A DNA stretch of 64,000 nucleotides, taken from NCBI RefSeq assembly GCF_042676245.1, contig NZ_JBHTKA010000001.1:1736001-1800000 (forward strand), read 5' to 3'. This document shows, one piece after another, positions 63,468 through 64,000 of this stretch (position 1 is the first letter of the stretch; the number at the start of each line of letters is the position of its first letter). The position numbers were made by a program, and so were the translations under genes. This DNA is from Ohtaekwangia kribbensis. GTDB lineage: Bacteria > Bacteroidota > Bacteroidia > Cytophagales > Cyclobacteriaceae. The notes under the pieces were generated by a model. The model was given only the letters and a program-made list of their open reading frames with translations, was not told the origin of the DNA and did no database searches.

Positions 63468-64000
63468 TTATGGTTTATCTTTGGAAGGCAGTTTAAAATT
63501 TATTGGAAGAACAAAACGAGATTTTACTGGCACTCCCTTATACTCGGCTGGAATCCATTCGTCCATCGATGCCACTGCATTTAGGGCGGCCGCATCACAA
63601 TCAGCACTGAGACCTTTTACTACTTCCCAGTCCCTGACAGCTCCGCGCTCGTCAACCATGAAAGTCACAAAAACAGTACCTTGTATACCACGTCTTCTGG
63701 CTTCACTTGGGTACTTTACGGTTAGTTGCAGATATCGTGCGAGTGCTTCCAGGCCACCTTTGAATTGCGCCTCTTTATCAACACGATAAAACTGAGTATC
63801 CTGCTCAAGTTCGTCAACATTACCTAATCCTGTCGCTACAGAGTCTTCTATCAAAGTAAAACTTTTTTCGCCTCTAACAGATCGTGCAGGTATCATTCCA
63901 TTTCCATTTGATAACAGTGTTGTTCCTGCTGAATTTATATAGGTTATGTATTTAGTTTTTCTACCCGGTGTATTGTACAACTCAAACTCTAAACCACCGT
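63468..64000 (-). CDS. TonB C-terminal domain protein, 5' end outside window
   Basis: The reading frame is open to the window edge (GGLEFELYNTPGRKTKYITY is readable at the edge), so the start and any membrane anchor are missing. The visible part is a linker and a TonB C-terminal domain: YPSEARRRGIQGTVFVTFMV, DERGAVRDWEVVKGLSADCD, AAALNAVASMDEWIPAEYKG and VLPINFKL. Energy-transducer TonB proteins carry inner-membrane energy to outer-membrane receptors. With the anchor outside the window, transducer versus a periplasmic TonB-like protein cannot be settled. A terminator follows the stop. Confidence 0.85.
   Translation of the reverse strand, partial: GGLEFELYNTPGRKTKYITYINSAGTTLLSNGNGMIPARSVRGEKSFTLIEDSVATGLGNVDELEQDTQFYRVDKEAQFKGGLEALARYLQLTVKYPSEARRRGIQGTVFVTFMVDERGAVRDWEVVKGLSADCDAAALNAVASMDEWIPAEYKGVPVKSRFVLPINFKLPSKDKP

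Noticed and set aside
1..64000. tRNA, rRNA or riboswitch genes
   Set aside because: Scanning the intergenic gaps by eye gave no cloverleaf, rRNA segment or known riboswitch core; a covariance-model search would be needed to be certain.

Overview
The window looks like chromosomal core sequence from a Bacteroidota bacterium, most likely a Cytophagales-type organism. The supporting signs are PorQ-like and PorE-like type IX secretion proteins, DUF4421, DUF4199 and DUF4412 family proteins, the two-domain alternative GlmU, a type B L31, start-proximal TAnnTTTG promoter motifs with few strong Shine-Dalgarno sites, and many signal-peptide or lipobox N-termini. No rRNA, tRNA, CRISPR array, insertion sequence or prophage was recognised. 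Base and codon use look even throughout, so the only visible accessory trace is a decayed ORF6N gene.

Layout. 0-8 kb: methionine sulfoxide reductase B, a histidine-rich zinc-type exporter, a 1411-residue exported TPR-CHAT protein and two RNA methyltransferases. 8-18 kb: a multi-PAS histidine kinase, a two-gene histidine-rich membrane/exported module, an FtsX-type permease, and a membrane-tethered LuxR regulator next to DUF4199. 17.7-18.3 kb: the ORF6N pseudogene and two orphan palindromes. 18-24 kb: YifB ATPase, a small membrane protein, an MsbA-like exporter and a Wzi-like outer-membrane protein. 24-35 kb: housekeeping genes (L31, GlmU-like, DNA polymerase III delta', hemC, cyclophilin, RfbD-like, amino-acid permease, fmt, folA, LpxL-like acyltransferase, sixA).

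35-50 kb holds envelope and proteostasis genes: DUF4421, hslU, porQ and lon on the minus strand, a divergent PorE-like OmpA protein, rseP and dxr, a GH3-type enzyme, a DegP-like protease and a YitT protein. 50-57 kb holds three tandem exported amidohydrolase homologues, of which only the middle one keeps its metal-ligand histidines, then a tight SUI1/J-domain/DUF3052 operon. 57-64 kb holds two LPP20-like lipoproteins, a CHRD-like lipoprotein, an SRPBCC protein, an EF-G paralogue with altered switch motifs, a DUF4412 protein and the 3' part of a TonB-domain gene cut by the window edge.

The most unusual signals are: (1) the amidohydrolase trio with two probable pseudoenzymes; (2) intergenic hairpins built from short repeated 'words' followed by their reverse complement, each with a different word, at about 0.01, 47.8 and 62.3 kb; (3) a CCCGCAGA...TCTGCGGG hairpin family at 3' ends of genes; (4) an apparent enrichment of the self-complementary tetramer TATA inside coding sequence; (5) the eroded ORF6N gene with orphan operators; (6) the paired histidine-motif membrane module. 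No single clearly new defence or mobile system was found.
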